Assembly: GCA_003225595.1 (NCBI GenBank)
Contig: QIAR01000312.1
Location: 1-5,320, forward strand
Length of the DNA stretch: 5,320 nucleotides
Reading direction: 5' to 3'
From: Acidobacteriota bacterium
GTDB lineage: Bacteria; Acidobacteriota; Terriglobia; Terriglobales; Acidobacteriaceae
Shown here: positions 1 to 5,320 of the stretch, piece after piece
Layout: every line of letters starts with the position of its first letter
Position numbering within the stretch: the first letter of the stretch is position 1
Notes under the pieces: generated by a model
Told to the model about the DNA's origin: nothing
The model's database searches: none
The model's input: only the letters and a program-made list of their open reading frames with translations
Position numbers and translations under genes: made by a program

Positions 1-2
1 TC

Positions 3-548
3 TCCGGGAAGAAGTGGGACGCGGCCCGCGCTGTATTCGAACGCCTGAAGTCGAGCAGCAACCCGCAAATTGCGACAGCGGCGCGCCGACGAATGGACGA
101 CATGGAGGCCCTCAAGAAGTATGGGGTTCAGCCTCAGCGGCCGGTGGAGGCGCTGAACGAGCCACCGCCGATCTCAAAAGAGACATCTGTGGCCAAACCG
201 AAATCCGTGGCCAAGCCGGAACCCGCAGCCAAAGAGGAACCTGCGGATTTGGAGGCAACGCAGCAAGCCGCTCAGAAAACAAAGCCGACGGAGCCCGCGC
301 CTGCAACGGGTCCCATCCAATTTGTGAAAGGTAAGTTGGTGAGCGTGGACTGCTCTCAAGCGCCGTCTGCTATGTTGACCATTGCCGCGGGTGCGAAAAC
401 CCTTCATCTTCATACGCGGGACTACAAATCATTGACCGTGGTCGGCGCAGATGCGTTCTCGTGTGAGTGGGGGAACCGTTCGGTTTCGGTGAATTACCGC
501 GCAGCCGGGAAGTCGGACGGGGATCTGGTGTCGGTGGAGGTGCATTGA
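3..548 (+). CDS. TPR-like protein, C-terminal part (5' end outside window)
   Basis: The frame is open from the left edge, so this is the last 181 residues of a longer protein. The ATG at 93 is probably internal, because the residues before it (SGKKWDAARAVFERLK, then NPQIATAARRRMDDMEAL) read as a helical TPR-type hairpin continuous with what follows. Visible order: helical repeat end (about residues 1-42); a low-complexity linker rich in Lys, Pro, Ala and Glu with SVAKP occurring twice nearby (about 43-107); then a compact beta-rich domain (about 108-181) starting GKLVSVDCSQAP and ending DGDLVSVEVH. From memory, this pairing of TPR repeats with a 'GKLVxVDCSQ' tail recurs in acidobacterial proteins, but I cannot check that here. 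The role is unknown; TPR units usually bind proteins. No membrane segment is visible. The stop lies one base before kdoO, suggesting an operon. Partial gene and C-terminal domain are confident; function is not. Confidence 0.85.
   Translation, partial: SGKKWDAARAVFERLKSSSNPQIATAARRRMDDMEALKKYGVQPQRPVEALNEPPPISKETSVAKPKSVAKPEPAAKEEPADLEATQQAAQKTKPTEPAPATGPIQFVKGKLVSVDCSQAPSAMLTIAAGAKTLHLHTRDYKSLTVVGADAFSCEWGNRSVSVNYRAAGKSDGDLVSVEVH
533..540 (+). promoter_or_regulatory. Ribosome binding site of kdoO
   Basis: GGTGGAGG, with a full GGAGG core, ends nine bases before the ATG at 550. It lies inside the last codons of the upstream gene, so translation of the two genes may be coupled. It supports ATG 550 as the true start. 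Confidence 0.75.
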
Positions 549-549
549 T

Positions 550-1461
550 ATGTCCTGGCTGGAGATCAACGACTACACGGCAAACGGGTGGGCCAATGGC
601 ACCGACGTCCCGTCCCGCTCGCGGCATTACTGCGCCGAACTGGAAAAGGGACAAATCCTCTTCTTCGGCCAGCCTCCATTTATCTTGCCTGAGAACGACC
701 GCAGTTTCCTGGTCAGCCAGAAGCCGAGCGATTCCCGGTTGCACAAAAACATCTCGTACCGTCCGGGCAAAGACGTGCTGCGTGGTTTTGCCGACGGCGA
801 AGAGAATCAGCAGCGCGTCCACCGCATCATGCGCGACTATTCGGCGGAGGTCACGCAATTCGTGTCGAACCTGCTGGCGCCATACTCCGGGCAGCTGGCC
901 ATGGATTTCGCCAGCTTCCGCCCGCTGGAGGAAGAAGGCCGTGACCTCCCGCTGCACAAGAAAAACGACCTGCTCCATGTAGACGCTTTCCCCAGCCGAC
1001 CGACACGTGGCGGCCGCATCTTGCGCGTATTCACGAACGTGAATCCGAGTAAGGGCCGGGTGTGGTTCGTTACCGACCGCTTCCCCGCGCTAGCAAGGCA
1101 GTACGCAGCTGATGCCGGGCTAGAGGAAGTCATCGACGTCGGACTCGGAGGGCACGTAACCCACGTGCTACATGCGATCGGACTGCCAGTCGCGCATCGC
1201 TCTCCCTATGACAAGTTCATGCTGCGCTTCCACGACTTTCTAAAAGAGAACACTGTGTTCCAGAGCGGCTGCTCAAAGGAGCGGCTGGAGTTTCCGCCGC
1301 TGGCGACCTGGCTGGTATTCACTGATGGCGTGCCCCACGCTGCGCTATCCGGTCAGTTCGCGATGGAGCAAACCTTCATTGTTCCCGTCCAGGCACTGGT
1401 CGCGCCCGAGCACGCACCCATCCGAGTACTGGAAGATATTTGCGGGAAGAAGCTGGCCTAG
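550..1461 (+). CDS. kdoO: Kdo 3-hydroxylase, Fe(II)/2-oxoglutarate dependent
   Basis: 303 residues, full length for the Kdo hydroxylase family. Known members (KdoO of Burkholderia and Yersinia) use Fe(II), O2 and 2-oxoglutarate to hydroxylate the Kdo sugar of the lipid A inner core, turning Kdo into Ko; the reaction occurs at the cytoplasmic face of the inner membrane. The sequence shows the expected iron triad: HVD (His143, Asp145) in LLHVDAFPSRP and a distal His263 in FTDGVPHAALSGQ. Other family-like stretches are GGRILRVFTNVNP (154-166), SPYDKFMLRFHDFLK (218-232) and MEQTFIVPV (272-280). No signal peptide or membrane span is seen, consistent with a cytosolic or peripheral enzyme. The start is set by a good Shine-Dalgarno and a one-base gap from the upstream stop. 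Nothing looks truncated. Other LPS genes are absent from the window, so the Kdo substrate is inferred from the family; an unusual related sugar is possible. Confidence 0.88.
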   Translation: MSWLEINDYTANGWANGTDVPSRSRHYCAELEKGQILFFGQPPFILPENDRSFLVSQKPSDSRLHKNISYRPGKDVLRGFADGEENQQRVHRIMRDYSAEVTQFVSNLLAPYSGQLAMDFASFRPLEEEGRDLPLHKKNDLLHVDAFPSRPTRGGRILRVFTNVNPSKGRVWFVTDRFPALARQYAADAGLEEVIDVGLGGHVTHVLHAIGLPVAHRSPYDKFMLRFHDFLKENTVFQSGCSKERLEFPPLATWLVFTDGVPHAALSGQFAMEQTFIVPVQALVAPEHAPIRVLEDICGKKLA

Positions 1462-1497
1462 TGGCTGAGGGGCGACCTGGGCGAAGAGATTGGAATG

Positions 1498-1513
1498 TGT
1501 TCCACGTGGAACA
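1498..1513. other. parS: parS-like ParB-binding site, copy 1
   Basis: TGTTCCACGTGGAACA is a perfect 16-bp palindrome. It matches the widely conserved bacterial parS pattern (TGTTnCACGTGnAACA, as in the Bacillus subtilis site, with a symmetric CC/GG variant). ParB binds such sites, spreads along neighbouring DNA, and with ParA and SMC organises and segregates the origin region. The site is intergenic, 36 bases past the kdoO stop, between convergent genes, which is a place where spreading would disturb little transcription. Sequence identity is direct; ParB binding is inferred. Confidence 0.8.
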
Positions 1514-1523
1514 TTAGCCAAAG

Positions 1524-1539
1524 TGTTCCACGTGGAACA
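1524..1539. other. parS: parS-like ParB-binding site, copy 2
   Basis: A second, identical TGTTCCACGTGGAACA palindrome starts 26 bases after copy 1, with a 10-base gap. Counting flanks, 18 bases (GTGTTCCACGTGGAACAT) are the same in both copies. The half-helical offset (about 2.5 turns) would put two ParB dimers on roughly opposite faces of the DNA. A duplicated perfect 16-mer in a 255-base gap is not expected by chance. Confidence 0.8.
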
Positions 1540-1583
1540 TATTGTACTAGCGTTTATGTAGTATCAAACGGGTATGTACAATA
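1540..1583. repeat. Nested inverted repeat beside the parS pair
   Basis: Outer arms TATTGTAC (1540-1547) and GTACAATA (1576-1583) are perfect complements. Inside them, CGTTT (1551-1555) pairs with AAACG (1566-1570) around a 10-base loop. The block is AT-rich compared with its surroundings and abuts parS copy 2 directly. It lacks a following T run, so it is a poor terminator; an operator or a protein-bound DNA dyad is as likely. Because of the symmetry, a TACAAT (-10-like) hexamer occurs on both strands, but partner -35 elements are weak. Structure is certain, function unknown. Confidence 0.5.
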
Positions 1584-1635
1584 GCGTATCCTTGGGAGAA
1601 TAAAGGGTTTTGAGTCTACCAGCTTAGCGAATGCC

Positions 1636-1660
1636 GGTGTCGATATCCATATCGACTACC
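1636..1660. repeat. Short dyad GTCGATAT-CC-ATATCGAC
   Basis: GTCGATAT (1639-1646) and ATATCGAC (1649-1656) are perfect complements separated by only CC. With one bulged T (1657) the pairing extends by GGT/ACC. The two-base centre is too tight for a comfortable RNA hairpin, so this looks more like a DNA dyad, possibly an operator. No gene starts next to it, so no target can be proposed. Confidence 0.4.
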
Positions 1661-1671
1661 TGGTGAAGCAT

Positions 1672-1704
1672 CCAGGCGAGGCAGATTTTCGCTGCCCCGC
1701 CTGG
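1672..1704 (-). terminator. Stem-loop at the 3' end of the propeller gene, possibly bidirectional
   Basis: CCAGGCGAGGCAG (1672-1684) pairs with CTGCCCCGCCTGG (1692-1704): 12 of 13 positions pair, with one A/C mismatch and a 7-base loop. It begins 12 bases beyond the propeller stop codon, the usual place for a terminator, and lies between convergent genes, so it could stop both. Neither strand has a real T tract after the stem (ATGCTTC on the minus strand, AAAAGC on the plus strand), so it would be a non-canonical terminator or a 3'-end stabilising hairpin. Confidence 0.55.
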
Positions 1705-1716
1705 AAAAGCTAAACC

Positions 1717-4599
1717 CTATTGCAGTTGCAGGCGCCAGGCACCGCGGCCATGCGTGGCGGCGTAGAGGATCCTAGCGGTCGAGTCGATCGTCAGCCCGTA
1801 GGTCGCGACCTGCGGCAGGCCACCTCCAGCCGGAGCCCACGTGCTCCCGCCCGACGGCAGCATGTCCACGCCAAAATCGGTCGAGACGAAGAGATCGCCC
1901 GTTTTCGAGTCGAGGGCGACGCCGGTGATTGGTTGGTCGTCGAGGTCATGGTCGATATTCGTCCAGGTCGCCATGTGGCCGGTTGGGTCGAAATGCACGT
2001 CGAACACGTGCCCCGTCGCCGTGCCCGACGCCGTGGCGTATGCGTTGTAGCCCGAGAACGAGATGAACGCATGGTTCGGGTCCGACGGGTCGACGGCGAT
2101 CCCGCTCACGAAGCGAGTCGGCGTCGACGACGAGTCGATGCGGTAGAAGATCACCGCACCGCTCGCTTTATCGGCATTCGAGGAGATGAAGACGCGTCCG
2201 CGCCTCAGCCCCACCCAAAGCGTACCGGTGTCGCTCGGCGCCCGCACCGTTGCGACGATGAACTGGCCGGGCGCTTTGTCGGTCCCGAAGGCGTGGTCGG
2301 TGGACAGGTTCGGCCCGATCGTCACCCAGTCACCACATAAGACCGTGAAGTCGCCGGTGAACTCGTTACAGTGTTGGTCGAGAAAGGCTTGGTTACCACC
2401 GTTGTCCTGCGTCCGCCAGACGTGCTGGAGCCCAGTGAATATCGTCCCCGAGACCGTTGGGTCGTGGATAATCGGGATGTAGAACGAGCGAGGTTCGCTA
2501 GCTCCCGCCCCCACGAAGAACGTGTCGGAGATCCAGTCCCACCCCAACTCGGCGGTGCCGTGAAAGTTCACGTCGATCTGTGCATCGAAGAAGGTGTGGA
2601 ACCGGTTGTTCGCGATGACCGGGTCGATGCCGGACTGGCCGCCGTCGCCGAAGATAGTCACGAACCAGCTGCCGGAGCTGAAGGCCTGCGTGCCGTTGTC
2701 CTGCGTCCCACCCATGATGTCATTGACCGGGTTGTTCACGTTGACCGAGAGGCTCTGGAACTGGAGCGTGTCGAGTCCGTTGTTGAGCGTTGAGATGGAG
2801 GTCGGGATCTTCGACAGCCACATCTGGCAGTCGGTCACGTCGGCGCCCGTCAGGCCGCGGGAGCTGCACTGGCTGGAGGCGTTCGTGAACGATCCGTTGA
2901 GCCTCCAGAGACCCCCGTCGTTCGCGATAAAGACGACGTTCGGGTTGAATGGCGTCGCCGCGATCCCGTGCTGGTCGGGATGGAGGCTCAGGTTGTGCTG
3001 GGCATCGATCGTCATGTCCGTGAAGTCCACGCCGGCATCCTGCGAGCGCTGGACCGCACGGCCGTTCGACGGCCGGTTGGCAGTGAAGATCTCGCCGTAC
3101 TGCATCGCGCCGCCGATGTAGACGATGTCCGGCGAGCCGGGCGGCGAGTACACCGGCATGTCGTACGTACACTGTCCGGTGCAGTAGTTATAGGAGGAAA
3201 AGCCAGGCGTGCCCTTGGTCGAGTTGGAGAGCTTCGTCCAGCCGCCGTTGTTCCCACCAAGCAGCGTCGCGGCCGTCACGTTGGCGTTGTCAACCCGGTA
3301 GAAGTCCGCCGGCGCGCTGCTGGAGTCGCCGACGTAGATGCGTAGGTTCCCCCGATTCGGTCCCCGCGAGATCGGCGCCAGCGAGAACTCAGTCCGCGAG
3401 AAGGACGACTGCGCCAGAGTGCCGCCGCCCGCCGACTTGAAGATCTGGTTGAAGCTGCTGTTTCCGTCGAGCGTCACCGACCGACGGTAGACGCCGTAGT
3501 CGAAGAACGAGGCGTAGACCTGCGTCTCGCTCCCCGGGCGGTAGAGCTCGATGTGCGAGCAGCCACCGCGGAAGAAGTCGCTGCCGGTGGCGCTAGCCGG
3601 GTTGACTGTGTCCTGCGCGAGGATCAGCGCCGACGAGAACGTCGTCCCGCCGTCCGTGGACTCGTAGAGGCCGACCTTCGCACTTCCCGGTGGCGTGAAG
3701 CGGCCGCCGTTGACCGAGGACGATCCGTGTCGCGCCACGTCGGTGCCGATGAAGATATGATTGGCATTGGCTGGATCGATCGCAATCGCGCCTATCGAGC
3801 GACCCGTCGCGAGGGGACAAGAGCCACTTCCCGACGCACACGGAGCCGTCGAGGCCGTGCTCCCCGCCACGAGCGTCCAAGACGTGCCGCCGTTGGTCGA
3901 CTTGTAGAGACCGACGCCGGCCTCGGAGTCACCCGAGCCGTTCGGCTCCCCGGTTCCCACGTAGAGCGTGTTCCCCGTCGCGTCGTTTGGGTCGAAGACG
4001 AGCGAACCGATGGCGTTCGAAGGAATGCCATTGTTCACCGGACTCCAGCTCGGAGTCGACGCGAGAGCATTGCTCGTTTTCCACACGCCGCCACCCGCTG
4101 CTCCGATAAAGACGGCACAACTGCTCGAACTGCAGGTCGGAGCGACTGCGATCGCGGTCGTGCGGCCGCCGAAGACGGTAGCCGAGGTGCCTGCGGTCGA
4201 CTCGTTGACGACGATGGCGTCAGCTGGGACGCCGCTCGGGCCGAGATTCTGCCAGTTCGCTGGCGTGGCAGCCGGCAGATTCGCGATCGCTTTGGCCGCG
4301 TTCGCCGCGGCGAGCTGCTGGGCAGCCCCGATCCACTTCTTCGGGTAGGCCCGGTTGTCGTAGTCTTCCTGGGCACGACCATTATGGATACGGATCGATT
4401 CCGGCTCGCCACTCTGACTCAGTTTGCCAAGCGAGGTTTCGAACAAGTCTCGATGGAGCGCCCTGAAGTGGCTGACAGATGGTTTTGCGTGGCTAGTGGA
4501 TGTTTTTACCGCGACGAAGGCCATTGCCGCCGCCGCAATGAAGAGCGCGCCCGCGATGGCGATGCGCGGTCTGCGTATCGAGGTTGTTCTGGATTTCAT
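1717..4599 (-). CDS. Secreted multi-blade beta-propeller protein with BNR/Asp-box-like repeats
   Basis: 960 residues. The start is typical of Sec export: MKSRTTSIRRPR (basic), a hydrophobic core at about 13-31, and a likely signal peptidase site after SHA (38). A helical Ala-rich stretch (about 85-110) precedes WQNLGPSG. The rest is repeated beta units of the form 'xxAIAVDPxxxxxxFIGTxxGGLWRSTDGG'. Asp-box-like motifs are STNGGTSW (234-241), STDGGTTF (314-321), SQDAGVDF (519-526), TQDNGTQAF (632-640) and TQDNGGNQAF (730-739). About 13 blade-like units can be counted, ending in LYAATHGRGAWRLQLQ. This fits one large or two tandem seven-blade propellers, as in sortilin/VPS10 and GH74-type proteins. 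Eleven cysteines lie mostly in close pairs. No catalytic residues or sorting tail could be assigned, so binding or glycan-related roles are both open. ATG 4599 is supported by GAGGAGG upstream. Transcribed alone, with its own promoter. Confidence 0.9.
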   Translation of the reverse strand: MKSRTTSIRRPRIAIAGALFIAAAAMAFVAVKTSTSHAKPSVSHFRALHRDLFETSLGKLSQSGEPESIRIHNGRAQEDYDNRAYPKKWIGAAQQLAAANAAKAIANLPAATPANWQNLGPSGVPADAIVVNESTAGTSATVFGGRTTAIAVAPTCSSSSCAVFIGAAGGGVWKTSNALASTPSWSPVNNGIPSNAIGSLVFDPNDATGNTLYVGTGEPNGSGDSEAGVGLYKSTNGGTSWTLVAGSTASTAPCASGSGSCPLATGRSIGAIAIDPANANHIFIGTDVARHGSSSVNGGRFTPPGSAKVGLYESTDGGTTFSSALILAQDTVNPASATGSDFFRGGCSHIELYRPGSETQVYASFFDYGVYRRSVTLDGNSSFNQIFKSAGGGTLAQSSFSRTEFSLAPISRGPNRGNLRIYVGDSSSAPADFYRVDNANVTAATLLGGNNGGWTKLSNSTKGTPGFSSYNYCTGQCTYDMPVYSPPGSPDIVYIGGAMQYGEIFTANRPSNGRAVQRSQDAGVDFTDMTIDAQHNLSLHPDQHGIAATPFNPNVVFIANDGGLWRLNGSFTNASSQCSSRGLTGADVTDCQMWLSKIPTSISTLNNGLDTLQFQSLSVNVNNPVNDIMGGTQDNGTQAFSSGSWFVTIFGDGGQSGIDPVIANNRFHTFFDAQIDVNFHGTAELGWDWISDTFFVGAGASEPRSFYIPIIHDPTVSGTIFTGLQHVWRTQDNGGNQAFLDQHCNEFTGDFTVLCGDWVTIGPNLSTDHAFGTDKAPGQFIVATVRAPSDTGTLWVGLRRGRVFISSNADKASGAVIFYRIDSSSTPTRFVSGIAVDPSDPNHAFISFSGYNAYATASGTATGHVFDVHFDPTGHMATWTNIDHDLDDQPITGVALDSKTGDLFVSTDFGVDMLPSGGSTWAPAGGGLPQVATYGLTIDSTARILYAATHGRGAWRLQLQ
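2399..2708. repeat. 16-bp direct repeat inside the propeller gene
   Basis: CCGTTGTCCTGCGTCC occurs at 2399-2414 and again at 2693-2708, in the same reading frame. On the minus strand it encodes the shared TQDNGG/TQDNGT motif (residues 730-735 and 632-637). It marks two related blades about 98 residues apart that still resemble each other at DNA level, either from blade duplication or from constraint on the motif. Confidence 0.6.
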
Positions 4600-4603
4600 A
4601 TTG

Positions 4604-4610
4604 CCTCCTC
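4604..4610 (-). promoter_or_regulatory. Ribosome binding site of the propeller gene
   Basis: On the minus strand GAGGAGG is followed by CAAT and the ATG at 4599. The match to the anti-Shine-Dalgarno is strong; the spacing of four bases from GGAGG is slightly short, and seven from the first GAG. It fixes the start codon, which also leaves a proper signal peptide. Confidence 0.75.
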
Positions 4611-4650
4611 TGATGTGCGGGCTGGGAGCCGAGGGGCCCGTTCAGTCGAA

Positions 4651-4664
4651 CCACTGCGAAGTGG
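4651..4664 (-). repeat. Small hairpin in the propeller 5' UTR
   Basis: CCACT-TCGC-AGTGG (minus strand) forms a perfect 5-bp stem with a 4-base loop, within the roughly 90-base leader predicted between the promoter and the start codon. It sits about 40 bases before the Shine-Dalgarno, too far to mask it. It may stabilise the leader; no riboswitch architecture was recognised. Confidence 0.35.
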
Positions 4665-4697
4665 CAAAAAGTGGATGCGGTGCGGCTGAGCAGGAGA

Positions 4698-4725
4698 AGT
4701 CTATTCTCAAAACGGCTGGTGTCAA
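4698..4725 (-). promoter_or_regulatory. Sigma70-type promoter of the propeller gene
   Basis: On the minus strand a consensus -35 TTGACA (4720-4725) is followed, after 16 bases, by TAGACT (4698-4703), which matches four of six -10 positions. An overlapping TTGACT lies just upstream of the -35. Transcription would begin near 4690, giving a leader of about 90 bases. This is the best promoter in the gap and is correctly oriented, but the -10 is imperfect. Confidence 0.55.
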
Positions 4726-4810
4726 GTCAAATTATTGCGGTTAGGACGCTGAATGCCTTGTCAGACGGCACTTTCGCGGCCATGCGCATCACAGCCTGTA
4801 CGGTAACGAT

Positions 4811-4842
4811 GGCACAATCGTGCCCGTGTGTACGCACAGGGC
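4811..4842. repeat. Pair of adjacent stem-loops between the two leftward genes
   Basis: GGCAC-AATC-GTGCC (4811-4824) is a perfect 5-bp hairpin. Overlapping its end, GCCC(g)TGTG-TACG-CACAGGGC (4822-4842) makes an 8-bp stem with one bulged G and a TACG loop. They lie downstream of the gene ending at 4891 and upstream of the propeller promoter, so they could end transcription of the former. No T run follows on either strand. The two stems share three bases and so might be mutually exclusive. Confidence 0.35.
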
Positions 4843-4865
4843 TTCTACGGCCCGAACAATTTCTG

Positions 4866-4878
4866 TTAGAAGTTCTAA
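4866..4878. repeat. Short palindrome TTAGAA-G-TTCTAA
   Basis: Perfect 6-bp arms around a single G, 12 bases beyond the stop of the leftward partial gene. The one-base centre suits a dimeric DNA-binding protein better than an RNA hairpin. It is AT-rich against a GC-rich background. No regulated gene can be named. Confidence 0.3.
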
Positions 4879-4890
4879 GGCTAGTTTTCC

Positions 4891-5319
4891 TTAAAGCGCG
4901 GCTGAGATCCGCGCTCCGCTACCGGGATATTGCAAGCGGCTCAGTTGAGTAACTAAGCCTCTCAATTGTTGATACCTTTCAACAATGCCCAAGGGAGCAA
5001 GGGGGGTGCCAGGAAGAGCTATTCCGATATATAACTTCAAGACGGTATGAAGGGCATATAAACGCAGGCGAAGAGCACTGTTGACCAGTTGTTGCCCGGC
5101 AGCCGCAATGTTCGGATCGGCGTTTGCGCGCGCAGCTTCGCCCAAGTGGAGCAGGATGGTTGCATTCTGTGCCGCACATCTAATGTACTCTATGGCCGCC
5201 CGAAGTCGTTCGCGCTGGATCGCCCGGAATTCACCTGGTGACAGGTTGTCGTGCAAGAACTCTTCCTCTTTAGGATCAACAAGATTTCGGAAGGCTTCAA
5301 GGTCGACGGTTCGGAGACG
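4891..5319 (-). CDS. Unrecognised conserved-looking helical protein, C-terminal part (5' end outside window)
   Basis: The frame is open to the right edge, giving the last 142 residues. The TTG at 5254-5256 is an internal Leu rather than a start, since the codons before it continue in the same style (DLEAFRNLVDPKEEEFLHDN). The visible part is dominated by predicted amphipathic helices: an acidic VDPKEEEFL patch, then GEFRAIQRERLRAAIEYIR, an Ala-rich stretch (GEAARANADPNIAAAGQQ), and a more hydrophobic LRLYALHTVLKLYIGIALPG that could be a buried helix or a weak membrane-associated segment. The end, RLQYPGSGARISAAL, is small-residue rich. I do not recognise a named domain and assign no function. 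It resembles, from memory only, hypothetical proteins of acidobacteria. Codon use and composition look like a real gene. Its stop is about 165 bases upstream of the propeller promoter, so the two are probably separate units. Confidence 0.75.
   Translation of the reverse strand, partial: RLRTVDLEAFRNLVDPKEEEFLHDNLSPGEFRAIQRERLRAAIEYIRCAAQNATILLHLGEAARANADPNIAAAGQQLVNSALRLRLYALHTVLKLYIGIALPGTPLAPLGIVERYQQLRGLVTQLSRLQYPGSGARISAAL
4895..4915 (-). terminator. GC-rich hairpin overlapping the end of the leftward partial gene
   Basis: AGCGCGG (4895-4901) and CCGCGCT (4909-4915) pair perfectly around a 7-base loop. The stem covers the last codons and ends just before the TAA; on the minus strand it is followed by only TT and then AAGG. 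The stem is strong but the T tract is almost absent, so termination is uncertain and the palindrome may partly reflect coding sequence. Confidence 0.3.
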
Positions 5320-5320
5320 T

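Noticed and set aside
93..548. ATG at 93 as the true start of a 151-residue protein
   Set aside because: The frame stays open to the window edge with TPR-like residues, and no good Shine-Dalgarno precedes 93.
467..982. Plus-strand frame of 171 codons overlapping kdoO, and the minus-strand frame 370-978
   Set aside because: Both overlap well-supported genes and have Arg/Ser-rich composition without any family features.
1495..1584. A 29-codon ORF starting ATG at 1495 and running through the parS pair
   Set aside because: It is built from the parS palindromes and the nested dyad, has only a weak ribosome site, and its peptide shows nothing protein-like.
1585..1713. Open frame ending in a protein-like tail (DIHIDYLVKHPGEADF...W, stop at 1711-1713), possibly a gene remnant
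   Set aside because: No plausible start codon in frame before the tail, and the segment is explained by a dyad and a stem-loop. A remnant of a lost gene cannot be excluded, but nothing supports one.
1162..2010. Further CACGTG cores at 1162-1167, 1838-1843 and 2005-2010 as extra parS sites
   Set aside because: They lack the TGTTC/GAACA arms needed for parS and lie in coding sequence.
3553..4689. A 378-codon open frame on the plus strand, with others at 1720-2340, 2371-2793, 2594-3121 and 2968-3345
   Set aside because: All lie antisense to the propeller gene. They are Arg-rich with no recognisable domain, as expected of shadow frames in GC-rich coding DNA, while the minus-strand frame has a signal peptide, Shine-Dalgarno and repeats.
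4600..4890. A tRNA, small RNA gene or riboswitch in the right-hand intergenic gap
   Set aside because: No cloverleaf, conserved riboswitch core or terminator with a T tract was found; only a promoter and small dyads can be supported.

Overview
The window looks like chromosomal DNA of a GC-rich, Gram-negative bacterium, most likely an acidobacterium (Terriglobia/Koribacter-like). That guess rests on recalled family resemblance of the first and last proteins and on the Kdo hydroxylase, which implies a Kdo-containing lipopolysaccharide. No rRNA, tRNA, CRISPR array, transposase or phage gene was seen.

Layout: two genes run rightward and two run leftward, converging on a 255-base gap. (1) The C-terminal part of a TPR-like protein (3-548, +) ends in a Lys/Pro/Ala-rich linker and a small beta-rich domain. 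(2) One base after its stop, an Fe(II)/2-oxoglutarate-dependent Kdo 3-hydroxylase (kdoO, 550-1461, +) begins; the two are probably cotranscribed. (3) The convergent gap (1462-1716) holds two identical, perfect 16-bp palindromes TGTTCCACGTGGAACA, 26 bp apart start to start. These match the bacterial parS (ParB-binding) pattern. They are followed by a nested dyad, a second dyad and a strong stem-loop near the stop of the leftward gene. (4) A 960-residue secreted multi-blade beta-propeller protein with Asp-box/BNR-like repeats (1717-4599, -) has its own promoter and Shine-Dalgarno. (5) A second intergenic region (4600-4890) holds that promoter and several small dyads. (6) The C-terminal part of an unrecognised, mostly helical protein (4891-5319, -) runs off the right edge.

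The genes do not form one obvious pathway. kdoO modifies the Kdo sugar of lipid A/core oligosaccharide, and the propeller is exported, so both concern the cell envelope or exterior. The most notable element is non-coding: the tandem parS pair suggests that this locus loads the ParB segregation machinery and may lie in the origin-proximal part of the chromosome, or on a replicon with its own centromere. No parA or parB lies in the window.
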